Below are positions 1-5,501 of a DNA stretch of 9,420 nucleotides, in pieces. Below the pieces are notes generated by a model. The model was not told where the DNA came from and ran no database searches. It saw nothing but the letters and a program-made list of their open reading frames with translations. Made by a program: the position numbers and the translations under genes. The stretch is taken from positions 1 to 9,420 of the forward strand of contig JAUXJX010000043.1 in the NCBI GenBank assembly GCA_030624545.1, written 5' to 3'. How positions within the stretch are numbered: the first letter of the stretch is position 1; each line of letters opens with the position of its first letter. Source of the DNA: Bacteroidota bacterium. GTDB lineage: Bacteria; Zhuqueibacterota; JdFR-76; DREG01.

Positions 1-62
1 ACTGTGAGAGCACCGGCTGCGTACGCTGAATTTTTCAAAAACTTCCTACGATTCACTGACAT
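1..62 (-). CDS. Start of a Tat-exported protein (partial, runs off the window)
   Basis: Only the first 20 complete codons are present. Reading back from ATG at 62-60 gives MSVNRRKFLKNSAYAAGALT, followed by a partial GT codon that must be Val. This is a textbook twin-arginine signal start: an N-R-R-K-F-L-K motif at residues 4-10, then a small-residue hydrophobic stretch (SAYAAGALTV). The mature protein would be folded in the cytoplasm and exported by the Tat system, as many secreted cofactor-binding oxidoreductases are. The start is supported by AAAGGTGA about 6-7 bases upstream and by a candidate promoter at 90-117. The family cannot be named because the mature part lies outside the window. 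A Gfo/Idh/MocA, GMC-associated or other periplasmic enzyme is possible, but that is a guess. Confidence 0.72.
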   Translation of the reverse strand, partial: MSVNRRKFLKNSAYAAGALT

Positions 63-89
63 ATCAGGTCACCTTTCATGCTGGTTTAT

Positions 90-117
90 AATATAGGTTA
101 GGATTTGTGCATCACAA
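90..117 (-). promoter_or_regulatory. Candidate sigma70 promoter for the Tat-signal gene
   Basis: On the minus strand, TTGTGA (117-112) is followed by a 16-base spacer and TATATT (95-90). The -10 matches consensus at 5 of 6 positions and the -35 at 4 of 6. The predicted transcript would start about 20-25 bases before the ATG at 62, leaving room for the AAAGGTGA ribosome site. It is based on motif match and position only. Confidence 0.35.
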
Positions 118-122
118 AAACC

Positions 123-196
123 TCACGCAAAGACGCTCTACGAGTCATAGACAAAGGACGCGAGGGCATAATTGAATTCAGTGAATGTCTCCGTGA
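123..196. repeat. Decayed intergenic palindromic repeat (GCAAAGAC type)
   Basis: The outer arms are TCACGcaaaGAC at 123-134 and GTCtcCGTGA at 187-196, which pair as 5 plus 3 bases around bulges. The inside contains GAATTC and further C/G-rich words. The left arm resembles the GCAAAGACGCAAAGA-type repeat seen in many bacterial intergenic regions, and a related copy lies at 1721-1797 on the other side of the aminotransferase gene. No coding capacity is visible. Confidence 0.45.
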
Positions 197-212
197 AAAC
201 CTGTAATCCCTG

Positions 213-222
213 CTGCCGGCAG
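213..222. repeat. Perfect 10-base palindrome CTGCCGGCAG
   Basis: CTGCCGGCAG is self-complementary and sits inside a GC-rich patch (TGCTGCCGGCAGGCAGGCG, 211-229) within an otherwise AT-rich gap between the aminotransferase stop and the Tat-signal gene. It resembles the core of dispersed GCAGGCAGG repeats. Function is unknown. Confidence 0.4.
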
Positions 223-288
223 GCAGGCGTGGTTAAAAATAGAGCTTCTCACAATCTCTCTTTTAGCAGGAATCTCTAATCTGCCTGG

Positions 289-313
289 ATTCCGGCCTAA
301 AGACTGCCGGAAT
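289..313 (-). repeat. Hairpin repeat ATTCCGGC/GCCGGAAT behind the aminotransferase
   Basis: ATTCCGGC (289-296) and GCCGGAAT (306-313) form a perfect 8-base stem with a 9-base loop, 26 bases past the aminotransferase stop codon. It belongs to the widespread GGATTCC...GGAATGAC type of dispersed hairpin. In the transcript it could stabilise the 3' end or act as a weak terminator, but no T-run follows on the minus strand, so a classic intrinsic terminator is not supported. Confidence 0.5.
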
Positions 314-339
314 GACAACTGTGGTCAGAGGCAGTTCAA

Positions 340-1659
340 TCAGGATCTATCCACCTTCTCACAGGCGCGCCCAAGGCGAGCTAGTGCCTCGTCAACCTCC
401 GCACCGGTGATCAGCATCGACGGACCCATCCGGATAACGTTGCCGTACAGCCCGCCGATTCCGACGAGCAGTTTTTCCTCTTTCGCCGCTTCGAGAAGTG
501 CGCTTGCTTTTGCTGGAGAAGGAGTTTTGGTATTCCGGTCCTCCACCAACTCCAGCGCCTGCATGAGACCCATGCCTCTCACCTCTCCAATCCATTCGTG
601 CTGATCAAAAAGCGTATCCAACCCGGCCCGGAGTTGATGGCCACGCTCTGCTGACCGCGCCGGCGTATCCTCGCGTTTCATTACGTCAAGGGTTGCTTCC
701 GCTGCCGCCATACAGACGGAGTTGCCGCCGAAAGTGGAAATCGTCTTAGCCTTCCAGGCCGCGGCGATTTCGGGACGCGTGACCGTGGCGCCGACCGGAA
801 AACCGTTGGCGATGCCTTTCGCCATGACCATGATATCCGGTTCAACATCCCAGTGCTCGATGCCAAACCATTTATCACCCGTCCGGCCGAAGCCAGCCTG
901 TACTTCATCACATATGAATAGTCCGCCGTAGCCATGGATGATCTCCGCGGTCCGTTGAAAATAGCCGGGCGGCGGCACAATGTAGCCGCCAACGCCCTGG
1001 ATGGTCTCTGCGAAAAAGGCGGCAGGCTTTCCACTTGTGGTGGTACGAATGACTTCTTCAATGTCTTGCGCAAACTTCTCCGCAATATCTTCATCAGATG
1101 GATTGAATGGGCTGCGATAGGTATAAGGGGAAATAGCGTGTTTGATACCTGGAATTGCACTGGTCACCGGGCGCCAGGGCGCATGGGCGGTTAGATTGGT
1201 CGCCAGTGCGCTTCGGCCAGAGTAACCGTAGCGAAGGGCTATGATTTCGTGGCGGCCCGTGAACAGCTGCGCCAGCATGATAGCAGTTTCCACCGCCTCT
1301 GTGCCGCTGTTGGTAAAATAGCAAGTCTTCAGACTGCCGGGCGCGATCTCCGCTAACCTGCGCGCGACCGTGATCTGATTTTCGGTGATGTAAAGAGTCG
1401 AGGTATGTCCCAAGCGGCCAACCTGTTCTGTCACACGCGCGACCACTTCTGGATGGCAATGGCCGATTGATGTGGAGAGAATTCCGGAGAAGAAGTCAAG
1501 GTATTCATTGCCTTCCGCGTCTATAACGGTGACACCGCTTGCTTCGGCAATAGCAATGGGTTCGCGGTAGAGGGGCTTTACGCAGGGGAAAAGGAATTCC
1601 TCGTGCGCCTCCTTCAAGGCGGCGCTTCTTGTCATGGTTGCGGCATCTGTTTCATTCAT
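340..1659 (-). CDS. Class III PLP aminotransferase, AGXT2/beta-alanine type
   Basis: This 439-residue protein is full length for a fold-type I, class III (omega) aminotransferase. It transfers an amino group from an amine or omega-amino acid to pyruvate, glyoxylate or 2-oxoglutarate in the cytoplasm. Visible landmarks are the phosphate-binding NSGTEA at 117-122, Asp251 in CDEVQAGFGRTG (pairs with the PLP ring nitrogen), the Schiff-base Lys281 in MAKGIANGFP, FGGN at 310-313, and Arg410 near the C-terminus. The cofactor-stacking segment reads Y146-S-G instead of the usual Y/F-H-G, a variant found in part of the family. Similarity in FAETIQG and the Lys region points to AGXT2-like or beta-alanine/3-aminoisobutyrate enzymes. 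The mmsA gene lies 142 bases upstream, which fits a role in supplying methylmalonate or malonate semialdehyde. ATG at 1659 is used; ATG at 1635 is an alternative, and neither has a strong ribosome site. Exact substrate is inferred. Confidence 0.9.
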   Translation of the reverse strand: MNETDAATMTRSAALKEAHEEFLFPCVKPLYREPIAIAEASGVTVIDAEGNEYLDFFSGILSTSIGHCHPEVVARVTEQVGRLGHTSTLYITENQITVARRLAEIAPGSLKTCYFTNSGTEAVETAIMLAQLFTGRHEIIALRYGYSGRSALATNLTAHAPWRPVTSAIPGIKHAISPYTYRSPFNPSDEDIAEKFAQDIEEVIRTTTSGKPAAFFAETIQGVGGYIVPPPGYFQRTAEIIHGYGGLFICDEVQAGFGRTGDKWFGIEHWDVEPDIMVMAKGIANGFPVGATVTRPEIAAAWKAKTISTFGGNSVCMAAAEATLDVMKREDTPARSAERGHQLRAGLDTLFDQHEWIGEVRGMGLMQALELVEDRNTKTPSPAKASALLEAAKEEKLLVGIGGLYGNVIRMGPSMLITGAEVDEALARLGRACEKVDRS

Positions 1660-1720
1660 AGTTCTTACCCTTGACGACTGTAAAGCCCAAGTGCTACTTT
1701 GCCCTCAATACCGACAGATT

Positions 1721-1797
1721 CTCACCGTGAAGGCGCCAAGATCGCAAAGAGTGAATTCCCTTGATTTTCTTCGTGTTCTTTGCGTCTTTGCGGTTCA
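1721..1797. repeat. Imperfect palindromic repeat between mmsA and the aminotransferase
   Basis: CGCAAAGA (1743-1750) and TCTTTGCG (1777-1784) form a perfect 8-base stem. The flanks continue the symmetry imperfectly (CACCGTGAAGGCGCCAAGAT on the left, TCTTTGCGGTTCA on the right). The element fills most of the 142-base spacer between mmsA and the aminotransferase and ends about 5 bases from the mmsA stop codon, so it would form a hairpin in a joint transcript. It is of the GCAAAGACGCAAAGA dispersed repeat type, related to the decayed copy at 123-196. It may attenuate or process the mRNA, but this is inference. Confidence 0.6.
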
Positions 1798-1801
1798 TAA
1801 A

Positions 1802-3295
1802 TCACCAGCGCGAAATCACCACGTGCTTGTCCGTATAAAACTCGATGGCGTCGCGGCCTTGCGCCTTCAGGTCTCCATAGAAAGATCCTCGTGAACCGCC
1901 GAAGGGGAAGAAAGCCATGGGCGCCGCCACGCCGATATTCACACCGATCATGCTGATTCCAGCCTTGTAGCGGAATTCACGTGCCGCGCGGCCGCTTGTG
2001 GTAAAAATGGAGGTGGCGTTGCCATACTGGCTGCGCTGCATCAGTTCCACTGCCTCGTCGAGAGATTTTGCATGTGTCAGAGCAGCAACAGGCCCGAAGA
2101 TCTCATCCCGTCCGATAGCCGATTCCGGCTTCACATCTTCGAATACGGTCGGCCCGACCCAATGCCCTTGCGGATAGCTTTCCACGCGGGCATCGCGCCC
2201 ATCGAGGAGCAGGGTCCCGCCTTCCTCAACGCCTTGACCAATGTAATTACGCACTCGTTCACGGTGCCTTGCGGAAATGACCGGGCCCATGTCCACATCT
2301 TCATCCAGACCGTATCCAAGTCGCAGGCCGGCCGCCCGTTCCAGGATCTTATCGCGGATTGGTTCAAACGCGTCCTCCACACCAACTACAACGCTGCCTG
2401 CCAGACAGCGCTGGCCCGCCGAGCCGAAGACCGAATCGTTGATCGCCTGAGCAACCCTGTCATATTTCGCGTCGGGCATCACAATCATATGATTCTTCGC
2501 TCCGCCCAATGCTTGCACTCGCTTACCATGGGCGGCCGCGTGCGCATAAACGATTTTGGCCACCTCGCTCGACCCAACAAAGGAAATGCCCTTGATATCG
2601 GGGTGTTCCAGAAGGGCAGAGACCGTGGCCTGGTCGCCGTGTACTACATTCAGCACGCCGGGCGGAAGTCCTGCTTCCGCAGCCAGGTCTACAATTCGCT
2701 GATGTGTCAAAGGGTCCTGTTCGCTGGGCTTGAGGACGACCGTATTTCCCGTGGCTACCGCGTAGGGCCAGAACCACAACGGGATCATGACCGGGAAGTT
2801 GTAAGGCGTTATAACGGCAAACACGCCAAGTGGCTGGCGGATTGTCTCGCAATCGATGCCGGGCGCGATATCCTCAAGCGATTCTCCCATCATCAGAGAA
2901 GGGATTCCACAAGCATGCTCGACATTTTCTATTCCCCGCTGAATTTCGCCGCGCGATTCTGACCGGGTCTTCCCATGCTCCCGAGTGAGCGAAACGGCCA
3001 ATTCATCTGCATATTCATCGAGCAGGGCCCTCAGCCTGAAAAGAACTCTGGCCCTCTCCACAGCAGGCGTCTGCCGCCAGGCTGGAAAGGCTCTTTCAGC
3101 CGATTCGACGGCTGCGCCAACATCTTTTGGGGTCGAAAGCGGAACCTGGCCGAGCTGGTCACCAGTCGCAGGATTAGCAACATGAAGCTGGTTCGTGGCC
3201 TCAGAATGAACCCACTGGCCGCCAATGTAGTTGGGGATGATGCTGTTCTTGCCGACAATTTCTTGATCTGTGGTTTCTGAAGTTTTTGTTGACAT
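1802..3295 (-). CDS. mmsA: Methylmalonate/malonate-semialdehyde dehydrogenase (CoA-acylating)
   Basis: The 497-residue product is full length for the CoA-dependent branch of the aldehyde dehydrogenase superfamily. It oxidises (S)-methylmalonate semialdehyde to propionyl-CoA, or malonate semialdehyde to acetyl-CoA, with NAD+, CoA and loss of CO2, in the cytoplasm. Visible landmarks are Asn166 in PYNFP, Lys189 in VLKPSEQ, the family signature GGAKNHMIVMPDA at 264-276, nucleophile Cys297 in GSAGQRCLAG, Glu398 in RDEIFGP, and the C-terminal block FPFGGSRGSFYGDLKAQGRD ending FYTDKHVVISRW. Replacement of the usual E-L-G-G general-base segment by LGGAKN is typical of this CoA-acylating branch. The gene has its own consensus promoter at 3330-3358 and is followed by an omega-aminotransferase, together suggesting beta-alanine, 3-aminoisobutyrate or valine catabolism. 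IolA-type use in inositol breakdown is less likely, since no inositol genes are visible. The start at 3295 lacks a clear Shine-Dalgarno. Confidence 0.95.
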   Translation of the reverse strand: MSTKTSETTDQEIVGKNSIIPNYIGGQWVHSEATNQLHVANPATGDQLGQVPLSTPKDVGAAVESAERAFPAWRQTPAVERARVLFRLRALLDEYADELAVSLTREHGKTRSESRGEIQRGIENVEHACGIPSLMMGESLEDIAPGIDCETIRQPLGVFAVITPYNFPVMIPLWFWPYAVATGNTVVLKPSEQDPLTHQRIVDLAAEAGLPPGVLNVVHGDQATVSALLEHPDIKGISFVGSSEVAKIVYAHAAAHGKRVQALGGAKNHMIVMPDAKYDRVAQAINDSVFGSAGQRCLAGSVVVGVEDAFEPIRDKILERAAGLRLGYGLDEDVDMGPVISARHRERVRNYIGQGVEEGGTLLLDGRDARVESYPQGHWVGPTVFEDVKPESAIGRDEIFGPVAALTHAKSLDEAVELMQRSQYGNATSIFTTSGRAAREFRYKAGISMIGVNIGVAAPMAFFPFGGSRGSFYGDLKAQGRDAIEFYTDKHVVISRW

Positions 3296-3329
3296 GGCTT
3301 TTCAAAATCCAATCAGAAAATGTAACTCC

Positions 3330-3358
3330 AATATAACGAGGAAATGGGATAATGTCAA
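3330..3358 (-). promoter_or_regulatory. Strong sigma70-like promoter of mmsA
   Basis: On the minus strand a perfect TTGACA (3358-3353), a 17-base spacer and TATATT (3335-3330, 5 of 6 matches) lie entirely in the 75-base gap between the upstream membrane-protein gene and mmsA. The implied transcript start is about 28 bases before the mmsA ATG. This indicates that mmsA and the aminotransferase are transcribed independently of the genes to the right. No operator palindrome is evident around it. Confidence 0.65.
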
Positions 3359-3370
3359 CAAGGCAGGATT

Positions 3371-3766
3371 CTATGCACTCTGCGGAGGAGCCCCGGAAGC
3401 CGCCGCTGTCTGTCCTCGAAACAGCTTCACGGTTTCGTCATTTAGCAGAACCCAAAGGCTGTAAATCCCAATTGCCGTTCCAATCGGAATATTCAGCAAA
3501 TCAATAACAGATAAGATGAGGACGAATATCCTGGCCCACTCAGCCCTTTTCAGGAGAAAGATGCCGCCAATGATTCCTGGCACAGATAATACCAAAATGA
3601 AAACACCAACAGCAGTGCCAACGGTAGAGGTTATGTAAATGGCCTCATAGTCGCCAGATAATAAGCCCCCGCCTGTAATCGCCACAAAGCAGATAAGAGC
3701 TATGAGAACTCCCAGGGCTCCGCAGGCGATGTGTAAAATTCCGACTAGTGTGACGTGTTTGTCCAT
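3371..3766 (-). CDS. Small four-helix membrane protein of unknown function
   Basis: This 131-residue protein has hydrophobic segments at about residues 5-30, 44-60, 61-73 (ending LLKRAEWAR) and 78-108, with a short charged linker (NDETVKLFRGQ) and an Ala/Pro-rich tail. It is predicted to sit in the inner membrane. No catalytic motif is visible. Conserved-looking pieces are GILHIACGALG, the glycine-rich VPGIIGGIFLLKR, and NIPIGTAIGIYSLWVLL. I recognise the general type as a short uncharacterised membrane protein that recurs in several bacterial phyla, but I cannot give a function. The start at ATG 3766 is decided by a perfect AGAGGAGGAA ribosome site ending 3 bases before it. The stop is TAG at 3373-3371. 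It is separated from mmsA by 75 bases containing a new promoter, so it is probably a separate unit. Confidence 0.8.
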   Translation of the reverse strand: MDKHVTLVGILHIACGALGVLIALICFVAITGGGLLSGDYEAIYITSTVGTAVGVFILVLSVPGIIGGIFLLKRAEWARIFVLILSVIDLLNIPIGTAIGIYSLWVLLNDETVKLFRGQTAAASGAPPQSA

Positions 3767-3846
3767 TGTTTCCTCCTCTTAGGATTTGCCGTTTGTTTTC
3801 GTGAAAAGCAAGCATGAGGGTCAATAAATACATCGAGATGCATTTT

Positions 3847-3896
3847 CCACCCTGCGGCGGAGTCTGTCCCGCCAAATGGCGGGGCTCTGGGCAGAC
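3847..3896. repeat. Composite palindromic repeat (CCCGCCA/TGGCGGG)
   Basis: The inner stem is CCCGCCA (3868-3874) and TGGCGGG (3877-3883). The outer arms GTCTG (3862-3866) and CAGAC (3892-3896) pair around it, with an unpaired CTCTGGG-like bulge. The preceding CCACCCTGcgGCGGAGT (3847-3863) resembles half of the 26-base repeat found at 3971-4802. It lies between the small membrane-protein gene and the repeat cluster, with no coding sequence in it. Confidence 0.55.
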
Positions 3897-3970
3897 ATCG
3901 TGCTGGCGACTTTTCTTACGTGTGCACAGTGCAAACATTCGACTGAGTTTATTCAATGCCGCCTCGCACT

Positions 3971-3996
3971 CCACCCTTCGACTCCGCTCAGGGTGG
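3971..3996 (-). repeat. 26-base palindromic repeat, copy R1
   Basis: This is the reverse-oriented copy. It begins CCACCCTTCGACTCCG, ends CTCAGGGTGG, and the 7-base arms CCACCCT/AGGGTGG pair. The same 26-mer occurs four more times at 4123-4148, 4265-4290, 4629-4654 and 4777-4802. The type is widely dispersed in bacterial genomes. It is preceded by GCACT, as is copy R2. Confidence 0.9.
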
Positions 3997-4004
3997 ACCA
4001 TTAG

Positions 4005-4148
4005 TACTTTATTTTCTTGGTCCACAATTCCTGGATGATTCAAGGTACGCCATAATCTAGAATAACTCTCTCAACATCAACCGTCGACACGATATACATA
4101 TATGGCCTTTTTAGCAGGATGTCCACCCTGAGCGAAGTCGAAGGGTGG
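4005..4148 (+). repeat. Tandem repeat unit 1 (spacer plus 26-mer)
   Basis: The 144-base unit starts TACTTTATTTTCTTGG and ends with the forward 26-mer at 4123-4148. It is followed without a gap by a near-identical second copy at 4149-4290. The AT-rich spacer has no reading frame of note. Confidence 0.93.
4123..4148 (+). repeat. 26-base palindromic repeat, copy F1
   Basis: This forward-oriented copy is identical to the copy at 4777-4802 and differs from the reverse complement of R1 at one base (GCGAAGT against GCGGAGT). Its arms CCACCCT/AGGGTGG form a 7-base stem. Confidence 0.9.
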
Positions 4149-4290
4149 TACTTTATTTTCTTGGTCCACAATTCCTGGATGATTCAAGGTACGCCATAAT
4201 CTAGAATAACTCTCTCAATCAACCGTCGGCACGATATATATATATGGCCTTTTTAGCAGGATGTCCACCTTGAGCGGAGTCGAAGGGTGG
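4149..4290 (+). repeat. Tandem repeat unit 2 (spacer plus 26-mer)
   Basis: This 142-base direct copy of the preceding unit differs by one 2-base deletion (CAACATC to CAATC) and a handful of substitutions, for example GTCGACAC to GTCGGCAC. The near identity implies recent duplication. It ends at the 26-mer that abuts the GIY-YIG gene. Confidence 0.93.
4265..4290 (+). repeat. 26-base palindromic repeat, copy F2, directly behind the GIY-YIG gene
   Basis: This forward copy starts CCACCTTGAGCGGAGT, so one base of the left arm is changed. It lies 7 bases past the GIY-YIG stop codon and is an inverted copy (24 of 26 bases) of the repeat on the other side of that gene. It could fold at the 3' end of the nuclease mRNA; no T-run follows. 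Confidence 0.9.
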
Positions 4291-4297
4291 AACCAAT

Positions 4298-4606
4298 TCA
4301 ACTTAAATATCGGCTGAAATGCGTCTCATTCTTGCACTCAGCTAGCATGTGAAGCAATTCAAATCTTCCTTCAATCAATGCCTTCTTCTTTTTTCGATTC
4401 CAACCTTTCACTTGCTTTTCAAACCGTACGGCATCTCTAAAGCTTGGGAATTCGGTCTGGAATACTAGCTTAACGGGAAGCCTGCTTCTCGTATAAGATG
4501 GGCCTTCGCCGGAATAATGTTCATATAAGCGCTTTTCCAGATTTCGCGTGGAACCGGTATAATAAGTACCATCGGAGCATTCAACAATGTAGACGTATAC
4601 TTTCAT
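4298..4606 (-). CDS. Small single-domain GIY-YIG nuclease inside a repeat cluster
   Basis: The 102-residue product is a stand-alone GIY-YIG domain, the usual size for the UPF0213/YhbQ-like group. Visible motifs are VYVYIVEC (residues 3-10, the GIY strand), YYTGST (15-20, the YIG strand), the catalytic-type Arg26 in NLEKRLYEH, and Glu63 in RFEKQVKGWNRKKKKALI, the acidic metal ligand. Known members cut or bind DNA, but most small ones have no assigned role. The start is ATG at 4606, where similarity to the family begins; an in-frame GTG at 4627 would add seven residues but lies in repeat-associated sequence. No good Shine-Dalgarno is seen. The gene is bracketed by inverted 26-base palindromes, 7 bases past the stop and 22 bases before the ATG, and is visibly richer in A and T than mmsA. 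Repeat maintenance or mobility is a hypothesis only. Confidence 0.88.
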   Translation of the reverse strand: MKVYVYIVECSDGTYYTGSTRNLEKRLYEHYSGEGPSYTRSRLPVKLVFQTEFPSFRDAVRFEKQVKGWNRKKKKALIEGRFELLHMLAECKNETHFSRYLS

Positions 4607-4628
4607 GATGGTTTTGATCTTTTGCACT

Positions 4629-4654
4629 CCACCCTTCGACTCCGCTCAGGGTGC
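4629..4654 (-). repeat. 26-base palindromic repeat, copy R2, in front of the GIY-YIG gene
   Basis: This reverse-oriented copy, with a changed last base (GGGTGC), is preceded by GCACT as is R1. It lies 22 bases upstream of the nuclease ATG and would form a hairpin in its 5' leader if transcription starts further upstream. Confidence 0.9.
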
Positions 4655-4776
4655 ACCATTAGTACTTTATTTTCTTAGCCCACAATGCATGGATGATTCT
4701 AAGCCGTAATCGGAAATATACTCGATGAACATCTACCGTCGACACGATATGAATATACAACTTCTTAAGAAAGTGT
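4655..4776 (+). repeat. Third, diverged copy of the repeat spacer
   Basis: The sequence between R2 and F3 is a diverged copy of 3997-4122. The first 22 bases (starting ACCATTAGTACTTTATT) are identical. GGATGATTC and ACCGTCGACACGATAT are shared in the same order, while the remainder has drifted. R1-spacer-F1 (178 bases) and R2-spacer-F3 (174 bases) therefore look like two copies of one element with inverted 26-base ends. Confidence 0.85.
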
Positions 4777-4802
4777 CCACCCTGAGCGAAGTCGAAGGGT
4801 GG
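4777..4802 (+). repeat. 26-base palindromic repeat, copy F3, behind the DUF1761 gene
   Basis: This copy is identical to F1. It lies 10 bases past the stop codon of the DUF1761 gene on the minus strand, so it can fold at the 3' end of that mRNA; only a short T-containing stretch follows (ACACTTTCTT), so termination there is possible but weak. Confidence 0.9.
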
Positions 4803-4812
4803 CTCGAAAAGC

Positions 4813-5214
4813 CTACCGCCAAACCGCCAAAATGCCTCCCATCAAAAGATAGCCGACCAAGGTATACCCGGCATAAATATACAAGAGTGTTTTGTTACGG
4901 CTTTCGAAAATATATGTGGGAGCGACGCTCGTTACGGAAAAGCCCAGCCACACATAAAAGCCGTACCGTAATCCGGTCAGCAGGTCGTTTGCTCCGGCGT
5001 GGTTCAGAAATAAGGTCAGAATATATGCAGCCAGCACGGCTCCAATGATGCTTACGGCATAGCCTACTCCGGCGCCACCTTCCGCCTTTATTTCATCTTC
5101 GGTTTTTCCAATGGCTTTCAGCCATGCCTTTCCGAATAGAACGGAAAACCACAGTCCGCCAAGCACAAAATAGACCACCGCTGCGACCAGAACAGCAATA
5201 TGATTAATCTGCAT
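4813..5214 (-). CDS. DUF1761 family integral membrane protein
   Basis: This 133-residue protein has four predicted transmembrane segments at about residues 5-28, 50-70, 80-101 and 109-131. It matches the DUF1761 pattern I know: an N-terminal helix rich in aromatic and small residues (VVYFVLGGLWFSVLFGKAW), then a charged loop (KTEDEIKAEGG) and a second hydrophobic half. The family function is unknown and no catalytic residues are apparent; it should sit in the inner membrane. The start at ATG 5214 is fixed by AGAGGAGGAAG, with AGGAGG 8 bases before the ATG. The stop is TAG. A 26-base palindrome follows 10 bases after the stop. It appears to be a single-gene unit, since the flanking gaps are 287 bases upstream and about 200 bases downstream, the latter filled by repeats. 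Confidence 0.85.
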   Translation of the reverse strand: MQINHIAVLVAAVVYFVLGGLWFSVLFGKAWLKAIGKTEDEIKAEGGAGVGYAVSIIGAVLAAYILTLFLNHAGANDLLTGLRYGFYVWLGFSVTSVAPTYIFESRNKTLLYIYAGYTLVGYLLMGGILAVWR

Positions 5215-5501
5215 TGCATCTTCCTCCTCTGTTAATTCGGAATTACAAGCTTGGCATTGCGGCTCAATTCAAATGCTTGATCTATTCCCATCCGGCAAGA
5301 AAGGTCGCGAGAAACAAAGCCCCGCCATTGGTAAATCAATGTCATGAGATGCCCAAAGTCTGAAATCTGAAGGCCACCAATGTCAGCTTCTCCGGCAGGT
5401 ACCAAATAACCGGATTAATGCTCAGTGTCAAGCTTTTTTTGAAGAGTATGAACAAAACGGAAAGTAAGCAAGAAACGAGAGGGAATGAAATTACCGCAGT
5501 T
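5215..5501. other. Intergenic region upstream of the DUF1761 gene
   Basis: This 287-base gap holds no gene I can support. On the minus strand, TTGACA (5431-5426), a 17-base spacer and TATTTG (5408-5403, 3 of 6 matches) could be a promoter, with a leader of about 190 bases. A short CATTG/CAATG inverted pair is at 5326-5330/5337-5341. A run of seven T at 5434-5440 on the plus strand is not behind a stem. No clear terminator of the methyltransferase gene is seen. Confidence 0.35.

Noticed and set aside
2072..2962. Long open frame of 296 codons on the plus strand
   Set aside because: It lies wholly antisense to mmsA, whose protein matches its family end to end; the plus-strand product has no recognisable motif and no ribosome site.
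3645..4043. Minus-strand frame containing HPERSRRV
   Set aside because: HPERSRRV is simply the translation of the 26-base palindrome; the frame overlaps the end of the real 131-residue membrane-protein gene and the repeats.
3971..4802. CRISPR-like array
   Set aside because: The repeats are palindromes in both orientations and the spacers are copies of each other rather than unique sequences; no cas genes are present.
4725..5048. Plus-strand frame containing STLSEVEGW
   Set aside because: The peptide is the 26-mer read in another frame, and the rest is antisense to the DUF1761 gene.
5426..5440. T-run at 5434-5440 as an intrinsic terminator
   Set aside because: It is on the wrong strand for the minus-strand genes and no stem precedes it on the plus strand.
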